Positions 63,545 to 64,000 of a DNA stretch of 64,000 bases are shown here, one piece after another. Below the pieces are notes generated by a model. That model was not told where the DNA came from, searched no databases, and was given only the letters and a program-made list of their open reading frames with translations. The DNA comes from a candidate division BRC1 bacterium HGW-BRC1-1 (GTDB taxonomy: Bacteria; Sumerlaeota; Sumerlaeia; Sumerlaeales; Sumerlaeaceae): contig PHCB01000005.1 of the NCBI GenBank assembly GCA_002842095.1, positions 62,001-126,000 on the forward strand, read 5' to 3'. The position numbers and the translations under genes were made by a program. Every line of letters starts with the position of its first letter. Positions within the stretch are counted from its first letter, which is position 1.

Positions 63545-64000
63545 TTGTTTCTCATCAAAGTGCGCACCCGCTTCAGCGCCGCCCTCAGGCTGTATTCCAA
63601 CGAAATGACCGAGGAAGAAAACTTTCGACTATATGGCAAGTGCGCCAGTCCCAACGGCCACGGACATGATTACGATGTTGAAGTGGCTTTCATGGGCGAT
63701 ATCGATTCACGCACCGGGATGGTTGCGAACTTTTACGAACTGCAAAAACTTCTCGATTCGGAAATCTTCGACCGCGTCGATCACACAAATTTGAACACCG
63801 ATGTGGATTTCCTCAAAGGCGTTATCCCCACCACGGAGAACCTCGCAAAAGCATTTTGGGATCTGCTTGAACCTCATAGAGAGGTCGGACAGCTTTTCAG
63901 CATTTCCGTGGGGGAGCGCACCAATAATCTGGTAACGTACTTTGGCCCTGACGCCAACCTAAACGATATTCGGACGAAACTCCTGCGGGAAAGCGCCACG
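63545..64000 (+). CDS. 6-pyruvoyl-tetrahydropterin synthase/QueD family protein, 3' end cut by window edge
   Basis: 152 codons from a TTG at 63545 run off the window; GGAG lies ten bases upstream, and a GTG at 63560 is an alternative. Family motifs are GKCASPNGHGHDYDVEV (catalytic Cys33, zinc ligands His39 and His41), DRVDHTNLN, PTTENLAKAFW and GERTNN. The first zinc ligand is normally the His of FSAAHRL; here the segment reads FSAALRL, with Leu14. The family makes 6-pyruvoyl-tetrahydropterin or, as QueD, 6-carboxy-tetrahydropterin for queuosine. The loss of one zinc ligand makes the activity uncertain. Confidence 0.85.
   Translation, partial: MFLIKVRTRFSAALRLYSNEMTEEENFRLYGKCASPNGHGHDYDVEVAFMGDIDSRTGMVANFYELQKLLDSEIFDRVDHTNLNTDVDFLKGVIPTTENLAKAFWDLLEPHREVGQLFSISVGERTNNLVTYFGPDANLNDIRTKLLRESAT

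Noticed and set aside
1-64000. CRISPR arrays, insertion sequences, toxin-antitoxin pairs or defence genes
   Set aside because: I looked for direct-repeat/spacer patterns, transposase motifs and known defence domains on both strands and saw none.

Overview
This window is chromosomal DNA from a Gram-negative-type bacterium, probably an uncultivated lineage. An outer-membrane TolC-type channel, an LpxL-like acyltransferase, an O-antigen ligase-like protein and a polyprenyl glycosylphosphotransferase point to a double-membrane envelope. A bacterial XPB helicase with a Helicase_C_3 partner, a deoxyhypusine synthase-like protein, two DUF507 proteins, a DUF3536 GH57 enzyme and a GHL10 protein suggest a candidate phylum near Sumerlaeota, Hydrogenedentota or the PVC group. 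The phylum is inferred from gene content only. No phage, insertion sequence, CRISPR array or plasmid gene was recognised. Coding density is high and TTG or GTG starts are common.

Layout. 1-3009: a cut-off TolC-MacA-MacB(ATPase) efflux operon. 3028-8335: SDR/DUF2867 oxidoreductase, GT4 glycosyltransferase and a divergent glycosidase-fold protein. 8475-10762: isopropylmalate dehydrogenase-like enzyme and succinyl-CoA synthetase beta. 10772-25858: a long minus-strand run holding SMP-30, an unknown protein, RecO, deoxyhypusine synthase-like protein, O-antigen ligase, a small protein, SmpB, FtsX-type permease, TilS, a Helicase_C_3 protein, XPB helicase and an LPLAT acyltransferase. 26055-31461: RNA methyltransferase, a secreted cohesin-like protein, a small Tyr/Gly-rich secreted protein, a B12/radical SAM enzyme, two DUF507 paralogues and YebC. 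31680-32117: tmRNA, whose partner SmpB is also in the window. 32307-41702: ADP-ribosylglycohydrolase, GGCT-like protein, a GT-C-like membrane protein, MFS transporter with divergent MarR, a membrane protein, fumarase C and an FHA-GAF-sigma54 activator. 41806-48038: DUF58, transglutaminase, RNase R and tRNA-Glu. 48055-56354: GH57/DUF3536, a membrane protein, GHL10, polyprenyl glycosylphosphotransferase and a membrane-anchored low-complexity protein. 56555-64000: ClpB, Der, a CHC2-TPR protein, two small secreted proteins and a cut-off 6-pyruvoyl-tetrahydropterin synthase homologue.

Themes. Most genes are housekeeping: translation rescue (tmRNA, SmpB, RNase R), tRNA modification (TilS, RNA methyltransferase), repair (RecO, XPB), protein quality control (ClpB) and ribosome assembly (Der). 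A second theme is envelope polysaccharide and alpha-glucan handling (GT4, glycosidase-fold protein, O-antigen ligase, polyprenyl glycosylphosphotransferase, GH57, GHL10). No obvious defence island is present.

The best leads for something new are two unusual intergenic structures and several odd proteins. The structures are a compact set of three abutting inverted repeats with pseudoknot topology at 24826-24889, upstream of the XPB gene, and a 55-bp dyad with 22-nt arms at 62058-62112, upstream of a DnaG-type zinc-finger/TPR protein. The proteins are that CHC2-TPR fusion, a Helicase_C_3 protein with a WYL-like tail, an acyltransferase whose HX4(D/E) acid is Met, and a PTPS homologue whose first zinc-ligand His is Leu.
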